From Orobanche coerulescens (taxonomy: Eukaryota > Streptophyta > Magnoliopsida > Lamiales > Orobanchaceae): DNA of 64,000 bases. Each line of letters begins with the position of its first letter. The stretch's first letter is position 1. The notes beneath the pieces were generated by a model. That model saw only the letters and a list, made by a program, of their open reading frames with translations, did no database searches and was not told the origin of the DNA. Shown piece after piece: positions 34,001 through 43,798 of this stretch. The translations under genes and the position numbers were made by a program. The stretch is from assembly GCA_033398695.1 (NCBI GenBank), contig CM065816.1:131475358-131539357 (forward strand), given 5' to 3'.

Positions 34001-35488
34001 CATCCACCTGAGTGTGGCTTGATGTGTACCCCTCAAAACTACTCTTCTTTGGTTATAAGTGTATTCCATAGTCAGGTGTTTGAAGTCACATTTAATAACA
34101 CCTAGAGTAGATAACCACTGGATGCCCAAAACCATGTCACAACCTCCCAATGGTAGTATCAACACATCAGTAGTATAAGTGAGCCCTTGGAGCTTCCATG
34201 TGAAATTCTTACACTCATACAAACAATTCATCACAGTTCCATTAGCTACAGACACTTCCATGGGACAAATTTTCCTGAGTTTACAACCAATTTGCTTGGC
34301 AGTGTGTAAATCCAGGAAGTTGTGGGTACTTCCAGAATCAATCAGCACATGGAGTATAGTCCTTCCCACAAATCCTCTCACTCTCATGGTTCTATAGGAG
34401 TTTATACCAGATAAGGCATTGAGAGATATCAATGGAGGTTCATCCATGAAGTTAGGGCTCATATTGACTACTCCTTCCTCAGCAAATATCAATTCACTCT
34501 CCTCCTCTCCTAACACTACACCATTTCCAATTACTTCCAATGAAAACATTTGACCACTGCACTTGTGTCCAGGTGTGTATTTTTCATCACAATAAAAACA
34601 CAAGTGTTTTGCCCTTTTTTCTTCCAACTCCTTTTGAGTGAGTTTCTTATAAAACCTATTGGGATTAGCATTGTTTGGATTGGTGGTCATAGGAGTAGTA
34701 TATCTAGCATTTGCCCCCTGACTCCTATTTGCCCCACTACTGACCACACTACTCCTAGGAGTTGGCAAAATTGGTGAATATCTGCTTTTGGTAGCAATTA
34801 GGTTAGCCTCTTGCATTTTAGCATAACAATATACTTCTGACAAAGTTGCAGGTTTAAACATCCTCACTGCCACTCCTACTTCATCTTTCAGTCCACCAAT
34901 GAATAGACTAATAGCATGCTTTTCACTCAATTCAACTTTATTAAGTAAAACTTCAAAGGAGTCCTGATATACCTGAACTGAAGTTGTATGCTTGAGATTT
35001 TTAAGTTCTACCATTGGATCCTCAAAAATGGGAGCAAATCTCTTAAGTATATTCTCCTCATATCCACTCCAATTAATCACAGTACCATGCATTTTCATAA
35101 ATTGCTGATGCCAATTCAAAGCCTTGTCAAAAACATGCATCGACACAAGTTTGAATTTCTGAGCATCACTAACAATATGATCCATTTCAAAAAACTGATT
35201 CACTCTATACAACCAACCTTGAACATCTTCTCCATAGAACCTAGGAAAATCAACTTTAGTCAGCCGGCCATAGTGACCTCCATTAGCAGCATCCCTGGGA
35301 TTATCTCCCTGACTATTTCGACCTCCGCTGGTACTATCACCTCCTATCTTCTTCAATTCAGCTATCTCAGTAGACATAACCGTCATATCCTTAGTAAGTT
35401 TTTCCATAGCTGCTTGCAGCTGCACCATCATAATCTCGATTGAATTAGGCGGAAATTCAATCTGAGATGTACGCGTTTGTGGAGCCAT
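31061..35488 (-). CDS. Element I gag-pol polyprotein with chromodomain, complete
   Basis: One 1475-residue frame holds, in order: a coiled-coil-prone N terminus, gag (about 75-235, with GWLYRVNQFF), a zinc knuckle (297-310, CFYC and GHKC), aspartic protease (DSGST at about 384), reverse transcriptase (about 600-770, catalytic FFDD near 726), RNase H (from about 870, ETDAS), integrase with a zinc-binding region (ECDICQRQK near 1100) and catalytic D, D, E near 1132, 1192 and 1228, and a chromodomain (about 1424-1470, VYVLVKWSN and ATWESYPDLL). The chromodomain probably directs integration to particular chromatin. The start is the first Met after the leader, 137 bp from the LTR. No stop or frameshift is present and all catalytic residues I can place are intact. 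Confidence 0.96.
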   Translation of the reverse strand: MAPQTRTSQIEFPPNSIEIMMVQLQAAMEKLTKDMTVMSTEIAELKKIGGDSTSGGRNSQGDNPRDAANGGHYGRLTKVDFPRFYGEDVQGWLYRVNQFFEMDHIVSDAQKFKLVSMHVFDKALNWHQQFMKMHGTVINWSGYEENILKRFAPIFEDPMVELKNLKHTTSVQVYQDSFEVLLNKVELSEKHAISLFIGGLKDEVGVAVRMFKPATLSEVYCYAKMQEANLIATKSRYSPILPTPRSSVVSSGANRSQGANARYTTPMTTNPNNANPNRFYKKLTQKELEEKRAKHLCFYCDEKYTPGHKCSGQMFSLEVIGNGVVLGEEESELIFAEEGVVNMSPNFMDEPPLISLNALSGINSYRTMRVRGFVGRTILHVLIDSGSTHNFLDLHTAKQIGCKLRKICPMEVSVANGTVMNCLYECKNFTWKLQGLTYTTDVLILPLGGCDMVLGIQWLSTLGVIKCDFKHLTMEYTYNQRRVVLRGTHQATLRWMSGKKKRGDKQAKSAELSMMSVCVYPTTLLQVTVEDDSCPAQIKAVLDEFEAVFEEPKELPPKRGHDHHIPLVPNTPPINIRPYKHSPNQKDAIERMVQELLESGVIRNSQSSFSSPIVMVKKKDGTWRMCVDYRQLNKFTFKDKFPIPVVEELIDELHGSQYFSKLDLRSGYHQIRMKEEDVHKTAFRTHEGHYEFLVMPFGLTNAPSTFQSLMNTVFKEFLRKFTLVFFDDILIYSSTLDAHVEHLKQVLTVMKANSLFAKRSKCTFAATSVEYLGHVISREGVATDPSKIQAMQQWPVPSTIKQLRGFMGLTGYYRKFVKNYAIISQPLTALMKKNAFQWNESAQKAFETLKQAMMQAPVLALPNFNKVFTVETDASGVGIGAVLQQEGHPIAYLSKTLSTKHQALSTYEKEFFAVLMALEKWRGYLLDRHFKIKTDHFSLKYLLDQRVTTPFQAKWLPKLLGYDYEISYKKGNENIVADALSRISSGTELNIMVLAPIASDLLQQVKDSCVNDVVLQKIIQQLQNKTYKKDKYSCENGVLRRKGKIVVGDNSQLRSTIIGYYHSDATGGHSGTTVTVHRLGNLFYWKGMHKMVKQFVRECDICQRQKPDLAAYPGLLQPLPIPEKVWSSISMDFVEKLPNSHGYTVIYVVVDRLSKYAHFMAMKHPFTASTVAQVFLNNVYKLHGWPESIISDRDKVFLSHFWQSMFKTLGVQLKLSTAYHPQTDGQTEIVNKCLECYLRCMCGERPKEWTTWLPMAEFWYNTNYHSSINTTPYEVVYGQTPPLHIPYVAGESRVEAVDRSMMAREDAVKMCKFHLKRAQDRMVNQANKHRSDRTFDVGMWVYLKLQPHRQVTLRKEQQHKLSSKYYGPFLIVEKIGAVAYKLDLPQESQVHPVFHVSQLKMCKGSANKMGMLPHCGPNGLLTAEPIAILDRKLAKINNKPVVYVLVKWSNHTDEDATWESYPDLLQRYPTFEENS

Positions 35489-35611
35489 AACTAATCGGAA
35501 AATGAGCGACCGTCACCGGAAAACCTACAGCTTCACCGGAATCGTAACAATTGCGTCGGAATCGTAAAACTCGTTGGATCGCCCGAGCCGTATTCTGAGC
35601 ACCAGGAAAGT

Positions 35612-35623
35612 GCTCTGATACCA
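35612..35623 (-). other. Primer binding site of element I (tRNA-iMet)
   Basis: The minus strand reads TGGTATCAGAGC, an exact initiator-Met primer site two bases inside the LTR. Confidence 0.95.
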
Positions 35624-35625
35624 AT

Positions 35626-35953
35626 TGATATCAATCGTCCAGTGATCAATGAAGGATTTATTATGTTCAACCAATCTCATATCAATTAGCTACAAACACT
35701 ATTAGGAATCCCTAGCCATAAGAAACAGGATCCGAAAGAGGTTTGTTATCGTGAAGATGATGCCTGTTACAATGGGGAAGAAGGGAAAAATCTGGAGAGA
35801 AATTCAGTTACAACTCGATTGATAAAATGACAAAAATGAAGGAAAATGAGTATTTAAGGACCGTTGAAAGCTCCATTAAAAAAATATTCAACTCTCGTCC
35901 TTTGGTTTTTCAGAATTTGCACTTTTAACCCGGATATTTTCTGCCTTGTAACA
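35626..35953 (-). repeat. 5' LTR of element I
   Basis: It is 328 bp and flanked on the right by TTAAC. In LTR sense a TATA-like AAATACTCATT precedes the leader; the promoter is not certain. Confidence 0.96.
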
Positions 35954-38074
35954 TTAACAAGGAATTTGGCGGCCGCCACGTTGCGGCGGGGCTTTTCTGC
36001 GTGTTTTTTAGGTTAATGTTGTCGGAATACTATTTCTGTAAGCATGTTGTGGCCGCTTTGCTCGTTTGTGTGCATAGGATTATCGGGGTTTTCACTTGTA
36101 GTTGATGCATGTATTTTTTTTTTTTACTTTCTCTTTTTTGTTTCGTAATTTGATAAATACTACAATGATATTGTGTCATAAGACTTTCAAATAGTTGCTC
36201 CTTAATTGTTAAGTATCTCTGACTTGTTAATAGTCTACAATGTCAGTTTTTAAGATTTTAATATCAGCACGAGTTCTTTTTAGACTACTGAAAAAAAATG
36301 GTAGCCTGAATTCTTTTTTCTAAAGCAAATTTCCACCCCCAATAAATTAAATTGACCAACCCAACTGCCAAGGAATTCTTGACCAAACAAACCTACACGT
36401 AATTCTTTTAAAACCATAGTAATTTGTTGCTTTCTTGAGTTTAAAAATGATGGGCCCTCATTTAAATTTTAGTATTCGATTCAGGCCCAAAATTAAGCAG
36501 GAATGGCCCATAATGACACAATATCAGTGAAACGAACTTCTATAGCAAAGTCAAAACGACAATACATGCAGCGTTTAATGACGATGCATTATATATATAG
36601 TAATATCGACTCACTTCCAGTTTTTTCTCTCATCTTATAAGATCGTCACTTTACGGAGTGACATTTGCACAGTAAAATTGTTGGACTGATATGTAATGGC
36701 AAATAAAATTAATAGTTGAAAAAATTAAACTTAAACGAAGTTCATTAGTTTCAAAAATTATAACTACAGATTAATTAACTCATATGATGCGTATTTATGA
36801 TTTGCAACATTCTATTACTATGTCTAAACCAGGGTTTGCTGGTAAAGATTTACTTAGAGAAATTCATTTTATCCCTAATAATAACAGTTAAAGCAATCGA
36901 ACCGAATATTTGAAAACCAATTTAAATCAGTTCGATTGTCAATGTTACTGGTGTCATTCGATTACCAAATTGATTCCAACCCTAGACAGAGGTGATTAAT
37001 TAGACACTAAAAATAGTGTTACAGATATCACTAAAAATGAAGGATAACAAGATATAAAAAGAATGAAATATAAATATTGGATTCAGACGTCCCTTGAATG
37101 TCCTACGGAGATGAAACCAAATCAAACCAAACCAAACATACCCAGTATATCCCACTCAGAGCAGGGTCTGGGGAGGGTAAAATGTATACAGACCATGCCC
37201 CTATTTTTTAGCTTGACCATAAAGACAATTTGTATTTATGATTGGTTTTGAACGGGACATCATATTATCTAGATTGAATCTAGTGACTTTATGGTAAAAC
37301 GAATTATATTATATGTTGTATCATAGCTTCAGGTAGTGTATCAATCGATAAATATCAATCTGTACATTCAGGCGATCCATTGCCATCGAACCCAACAGCA
37401 GTTTGGGTACGAAATCCAGGAAGAAGCAGAAAAAGAAAAAGAAAAGCCCAAGACATGTTTACCGGTTTCGGCCCTTGAAAAATGTATGAAAAACTCCAGA
37501 AAATTTAGCAATGCTCCATATTTCAAATCAACTGAGAAAGCAAAAAGTTAATCAGACATACAAATACCAACCCGTTAGCTGCACAATGGTCGTGGCAAAT
37601 TCGGATAGTACAAAACATGACGACTTTGGTGGCCAGAAGTAAAGCTGAAAAAACAAACTGATATGCTCAATACTGAACATTACAACCAATTGCATAAACA
37701 CGATAAAAGATTCAATTAAGCTTTGAAAATTACAATGTTTTTCTCTACTCAGATTCGCCGAGACCTGGTAAATACATGCAAAGTGTTGCAACAACAAATA
37801 TTTATCACAAAGACAAATAAATGATTGCACGATTACCTGTGTAGTAGTATTGTCTGAAAGCAAGTTATTTCACAAGTATAAACTCTAATGTTACACAGAG
37901 AAGACAAGGGACTTCTTTAACAAAGGGCAGATCACACAATACAATTATAAGAAAATTTAGAAGTTCATATATATATTTTCTTGTGAGGGTAAAAGATGCT
38001 AATCCAAGTACATCTCTCGTACGAGGAAGCTCGTCCTCTTTGCGGTTTGTAAGATTGAAGCACGAAAGTAACTT
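35954..38074. other. Gene-free intergenic DNA and 3' flank of the GEM-like gene
   Basis: After TSD TTAAC, the sequence is AT-rich with no recognised coding domain. Short open frames at 37063-37551 and 37552-37863 have no family signature. The 3' untranslated region of the GEM-like transcript should start at 38074 and extend leftward, but its polyadenylation site cannot be placed. Confidence 0.55.
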
Positions 38075-38263
38075 TTACACTGATTGATCTTCACGGGCTT
38101 CCAAGGCCTGCTGCAAGCATTCTATGGCTCCGCTATAATTTAAAAAGCCCATGTACCAAAATTCATGGTTATCAATGGATATGACCTGAACATATTTTTC
38201 GGCTGGGTTGGTTCTACTTGTTGAAGGGTTAACGGCTTTTAGTTGATGCAACGGGATAACAAC
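38075..38263 (-). CDS. GEM-like gene, exon 4 (second half of GRAM domain)
   Basis: This 189-bp exon follows acceptor TTACCAG. It encodes [17 protein letters not shown], then [17 protein letters not shown], and ends EAREDQSV. It is separated from exon 3 by a 7.5-kb intron filled with elements. Confidence 0.95.
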   Translation of the reverse strand, partial: VVIPLHQLKAVNPSTSRTNPAEKYVQVISIDNHEFWYMGFLNYSGAIECLQQALEAREDQSV

Positions 38264-41200
38264 CTGGTAAAAATGACAAAAAAAAAACGAAAAGATTCAT
38301 AAGATCAATAAAAATTGAAAACACTCTTTCTTTAAGTAAATCAATTTGTTTATCAATATACCGAATCTCATTTATTATGTAATGCAATAGTGACTTATTT
38401 TCTACCGTTAAAATAGATACTCCCTCCTTCCTGAATATTCAGTCCAATGAATGTCCCAAAAACTCAGAAGCACGGGTGCACCAATCTGGGAAGAGTAGCG
38501 GTTGACGTTTCGGGACGGATACGTGATGGCGAAAAATAGTTCTTTGGATTTCTGTCTAATATTTATCATTCGTTCATTGCTTAAACTAAAAACATCTGAA
38601 ACACAGCTAAGATACGCAGAAAATACGTCGATCCTCTTCCGGGTATAAAATCTAGTGGCCTGTTTATCAATTCAATCCCATTGCTATGCTACGACTTCTC
38701 AACACTATAACCCTAGAGACGACGTCTCCAGTCATCCTACTGTCGTCAGGTGACGCCGGCACCGGTGCTGACTCACAAGGTCGCTGTTTCTCCTGTTGGC
38801 CCCAGTACATATCCAGACTCTGAAGATTAGGGTACGACGCGAAAAGCGAGCACACGTCAAATACTTACCTGGACTTCTGCTTCCCACTTGTTGGGAAATG
38901 ACAGCTACGGCTTAGACGGAGCAAAGGTTGGGTGGTGGTGAGCTGGCAGTTGAAGGCCGGGGCGGCTGTGGGGGAAAAAGCTCTCCTGCTAATATGGCGA
39001 TGTGCCAACACATGCTAACAGGGCTCAAATGTAGGGATGACAGTTATATCCATACCTGCGGCTATCCTACCCTCTCCGATTCAGTCAATGCATCCCCGCA
39101 TTGACCGGGTTAGGGCTGAGCACAAATGGAGCGGACCCGGTTTTTACCCGGACCCGGACCGGTTAATCAGGTCAGGGTCCCAGGTCTGCATTTTTATAAA
39201 ATTCGGTTTCCGGGCCGGACAGGATAAAAAACCGGAAAATTCAGGTCCCGCCCGGTAAAAATAAAAATGCATAAAAAATATTTTTTATTCTAATTTACTC
39301 TCGGTGGTGATGAAATAATGATGATTAATGGCTCGATTATGATTGCACATTATTCTAATTAAGATTGTTTATCCTAAAACATTGTTGAACTTGGGAGTTT
39401 GGTGACATAACTGCATTTTCTAGGAGTATGTAAATAAGAAAGCATTTTGGATGTAATAAGGGTTTTTTTAACTAAATCGGGCTAGAACCGGTCTAGCCCG
39501 GACCGACCCGGTTTTACCGGGTCCGGACCGGGTTGGCCCCGTTCCGAACAGGTCCAGGCTTCGGGTCGATAAAATCGGACTCATAGTTATTAAAGGCGAA
39601 AGGCGCACCAAGGCGATTCGGGCTCCCATCGCCTGAGGCGCAAGGCGCAAGGCGAGGCGCGTGTCTGAGATATGACGCGCATAAAAACCAAAAAAATAAA
39701 TTAAATTGAATTATACAATTTATGAAAACATAGTCACAAGAAAATATAACTATCCACAAAAAACTTGATAATTAATAAAATTGAAGTGTCAGTACAACCA
39801 AATAACTTTTAAAATATTCTGAAAAATAAAGAAAAAAAACGAAAAAGAAGTCATACTGCCGAGGCGCGCCTGAGGCGCACCGAGGCGCAGCAAAAAGGCG
39901 CACCGAGGCGCAGCAAAAAGGCGCACCAAGGTCGCCCGCCTGGAGGCTTAAAAGGCGACCTGCCTTTTTTTCTGCGCCTGAGGCGCGCCTTTAACAACTA
40001 TGATTGGACCATTTAGATTCTAGTCCATTTCGGACCGGGTCGACCCGGGCAGGATCAGGCCCGGTGCTCAGCCCTAGACCGGGTTATGGGCGGGCACGAG
40101 GAATACATGCAATAAAGTGTGCCGGAGCGGCGCAGGGGTGGATTTAGGTGCCCCCGCCCCATCCCCATCCCCATCCCCATATCCGCCCTGCATATCAAAA
40201 CTACGTCGTATTATATATTGAAACCCCAAATAATAAACTTTGGACCTGTAACTAAATTAAACACAATCAAATTAATTAAAGCCCAAAAACATGTTACATT
40301 AAAACCCTACCCATTCTCAAGTAAGATTGCTTTTACTGTACCAATATTCTCAACTTTATGCATGAAGAGCCGAGTAGTATTGGTTGGAACTTTTAATATG
40401 TTGCACTTTTCTCCTGTTTCCTAAGCTGAATCAATTTTTGTTTTATTTTGTGTTTAGTGTTCTCAACAAATGTTAGGATTATGATTTATGATTGAACAAA
40501 TGTTGGATTTGTGTTGGAGAGATGGTTAGATTTGTGTTTGATTGAACAAACCACTTGTGGGTTATTCTCCTCGGAATTGGGTTTCTGCATTTTTATATTA
40601 TAAAACGAGTTTGTGTTCAAGCGATGGGGATGTGGATACCCTCGGGCATTGGAAACACGACGGGGACGAGGTGGGGCTGGGGCTGGGAATGGGTATGGGT
40701 ATGGACATAAGTGCCTCCGCCTTCGAGCCCACCCCATTGCCATGCCTACTTAAATGTATATGTGTACTCAAATATTTATGTTTTTGAGTACATATGTACT
40801 CTCAAAACATTTAAAACACATGCACCACTTAAACTAAGTATTCGTATAGTATATGTATACTCAAATGTTTATGTTTTGAGTACATATGTACTCTCATATT
40901 TTTTGCCACCTAAGATGTTCGCATAGTTAGCACCAATTGGTGTTAGCACTCTAGGCGCGCCCGACTGTGGGTTCTTTTATCCATCAATTTTTCTAATTCT
41001 GCATTTCTTGCCAATGCTTTCCAACTGTTGGGATGATGGGCTCTAAGCCCACTTCTCTATTTTTTATTTAAAAAGGGCTTGACCCATAAAATATGAATAT
41101 ATATATATATAAGTTATTTTTAAACAAACAAATCTTCAACGTCCCAACAGCATAGTTGTATCATATTCCACAAAGTTTGAAAAAGCGGCGCTCCGTGGGC

Positions 41201-43746
41201 CTTGAAGCGCGCCTCGGGGCACCTTTCGCTGGAAATGCCTTGATGCATTTGGTGACCTTCGAAAAGCAGGAAAGGCGTACGCCTTTTCTATGGGGCGCAC
41301 GCTTTTAAGGCACAACCATAGTTGTTAAAGGCGCGCCTCAGGCGCAAGACGCGCAGAAAAAAACGACAAGGTCGCCTTTTAAGCCCAAAGGCGGGCGACC
41401 TCAGCCTGGATGAGCCTTAGTGCGCCTTTTTGCTGCGCCTCAGGCGCGCTTCTACATTAGGACTTTTTTTTTCAAGAATACTTTAAAGTTATTTTAGTTG
41501 GTCTGACACTTAAATTTTGTTAATTATTAAGTTTTCCGCGGATACTTAATTTTTAATTTTGATTATGTTTTTACAAATTTTATAATTTAATTTATTTTTA
41601 GTTTTTATGCGCCTCACCTCTCTCAGGCGTGCGCCTCGCCTTGCACCTTGCGCCTCAAGCGAAGGGAGCCCATATCGTCTTGGTGCGCCTTTCGCCTTTA
41701 ACAACTATGGGTACAGCGTGCACCTTCAGCGCCTTTTACATAGGGCGCACGTTTTTTTTTTTAAATTGGGGCCTGAAAACGACGTCGTTTCCAGGAAAAA
41801 AAAAGTGAAAGAAGGGGCCGATCTGTTCGACCAAAGGCAGAAACCCTAAGAAAAAAAACGCTGCTATTTTCCTTCTCCCGCCCGTTCAGCGAAAAAAAAA
41901 AAACTTCAATAAATAGGATAAGTCATCCAGACCCGAAGGAAAAACGATCGAGTCTGAAACCCTACATCCAAAAAAACAAATCGCAGCAGAGCAGTAAAGA
42001 AATTGAAGGGGCGATTCCCCATTTCCATAGATACTTTGGACAATTTAGACAGTGATGTGCTTGCGCATACGGAATTTGGTGGGGAAGGAATGAATTCTGG
42101 GAGTTTGAGAGTGTCAATTTCGATGTGAAACCTTTGAATCTGATGATTAAGATGTCACTTAGTCATTTATTGTTGAACTTATTTTCTTTCATGTTGAACT
42201 TGCGGCTTGTATCATTGGCTTGTGTTATTTTATCTTATTTTTTGTTAAACTTATGTTTTTAAACTTTATATATGTTATTTAAGTTGTATTATTACGTATT
42301 TGAAGCATATTTGATTAAGGGATTACTATTTAGGTGTAATTCTATATTAAAAACAAAAACAAAGCACACAGTGCTTACCGCCTTGGCGCCTTGAGGCATA
42401 TGCCTCGCTTTTTGGCAGGAAAGCCCCTAGGTCTACGCCTTCGCCTTCTCACATTGGTATTCCATATCAGCATAGGTGCTTCTTAACCTAAATATATAGT
42501 CCACATTACTATTAAGCAAATTTTCCATTTTTTCGGAAAGTTTACATCCCTATTTAATATGCACTAGTATACCACCCATATAAAATACGGGAACATAAGA
42601 AAAAATTCACATAGAAACACATAATACCCAATCATTCACCATAAATTTTATAGCATTTCTTCGTAAATTACATTAATTGTTCTATTTACGATTGCACCAT
42701 TCTTGTCGCAATAAAAAAATTGATCGAAGTCTTTAAAATTTAAATGCCAATCTACTATCTGATGAGTTTAATATCATTTGTGGAATAAATACTTTACTCC
42801 TAAATGTGTAGTATAACATAAAAAATATTGTGTAAGTAATTGTACCAAAATATTGCAAATATGCATCATCCAAAGCATATCAGAAAATAAAATAAACAAA
42901 ACTAATGTCTCTAACATAATCAATTATTCTTGCAATACTCACACGAATTTCTTATTTTTTGAGTGGCTGAAAATTAAAAATAATTAAAATACTTATCGAG
43001 ATACATTTTTAAAAAGATTTATAGTCAATTTATTATAACCCTCTTTTATCTAGAGATCATTCTATTAATAAATATGTTATAAAAAAATTGCTTACATATT
43101 TTCGGAGGAAAAATTACACTATGGTCCTATGACAAATTTTTAAAAATAGATTTGGTTCCACGGCCTTTTTTGTCTTTTTTTGGCCAAAATGGTCTAAATC
43201 GTTAAGTATTTAACAGTTTCTGTTAAATGGCCAAAAAGGAGATAACTTAATCCTTATATTTGAAAAATATTACATAAATTATTTAGATATAATTTAAAAT
43301 ACAAAAGCAAATCCAAAACTTTCAAAAATATATAGTTGATTTCAAAAGTAAATAAATTAATAAGTCTTTTTAAACTAAAAAAAATAAAAATAAAATCACT
43401 TTAATCACTTAAAACAATCCATTTTTATTTTCTGGATTCTCTTTGCACAAAGATGAATCTACGGATTAATATATTATTATTAAATTTAATTGCTTATGTA
43501 TTTAGACATATCTCTTTGAAAATTCATAGAATCAGTAATTATATAATTTAGTATATGAGTTTTTTCATTTATTTTGTTATTTTATATTAATTAAATAATA
43601 TTTAAACTAAGATGGACTAATTGATTTATTCCATAATTTCTTTGATTTATTTATAAATAATAATTAAAACCATTGTTTCTACACTTTCAATAATATTTTT
43701 AATTAGATTATTTCGATTTCGTTAATTGATTAGGACTTCGAGTACT

Positions 43747-43798
<52 letters not shown>

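Larger units (their letters stand above)
30704..35953 (-). mobile_element. Element I: intact Reina-like chromovirus (Ty3/gypsy)
   Basis: Identical-looking 328-bp LTRs (30704-31031, 35626-35953) are flanked by the perfect duplication TTAAC (30699-30703, 35954-35958). Total length is 5250 bp. The minus strand carries a perfect iMet primer site next to the 5' LTR, one uninterrupted 1475-codon gag-pol frame, and a polypurine tract abutting the 3' LTR. The short size, short LTRs, iMet primer and C-terminal chromodomain fit the Reina clade. It is the only element here with all parts needed for autonomous movement, so a recent insertion is likely. Confidence 0.95.
39032..40748. mobile_element. hAT-like element (outer layer of a three-level nest, intron 3)
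   Basis: The ends TAGGGATGACAGTT and CCATTGCCATGCCTA are inverted repeats. They are flanked by CTCAAATG (39024-39031) and CTTAAATG (40749-40756), an 8-bp duplication with one mismatch. The interior outside the nested element includes CCCCATCC-rich and GGGGCTGGGG-rich segments at the two ends. No coding capacity. Confidence 0.8.

Noticed and set aside
30125..36984. Possible hAT element enclosing chromovirus I (TAGGGATGTCAAC on the left, CCAACCCTAG on the right, ACCGAAC motifs on both sides)
   Set aside because: The 8-bp flanks ATAAACAA and GACAGAGG do not match and the terminal repeats align poorly.
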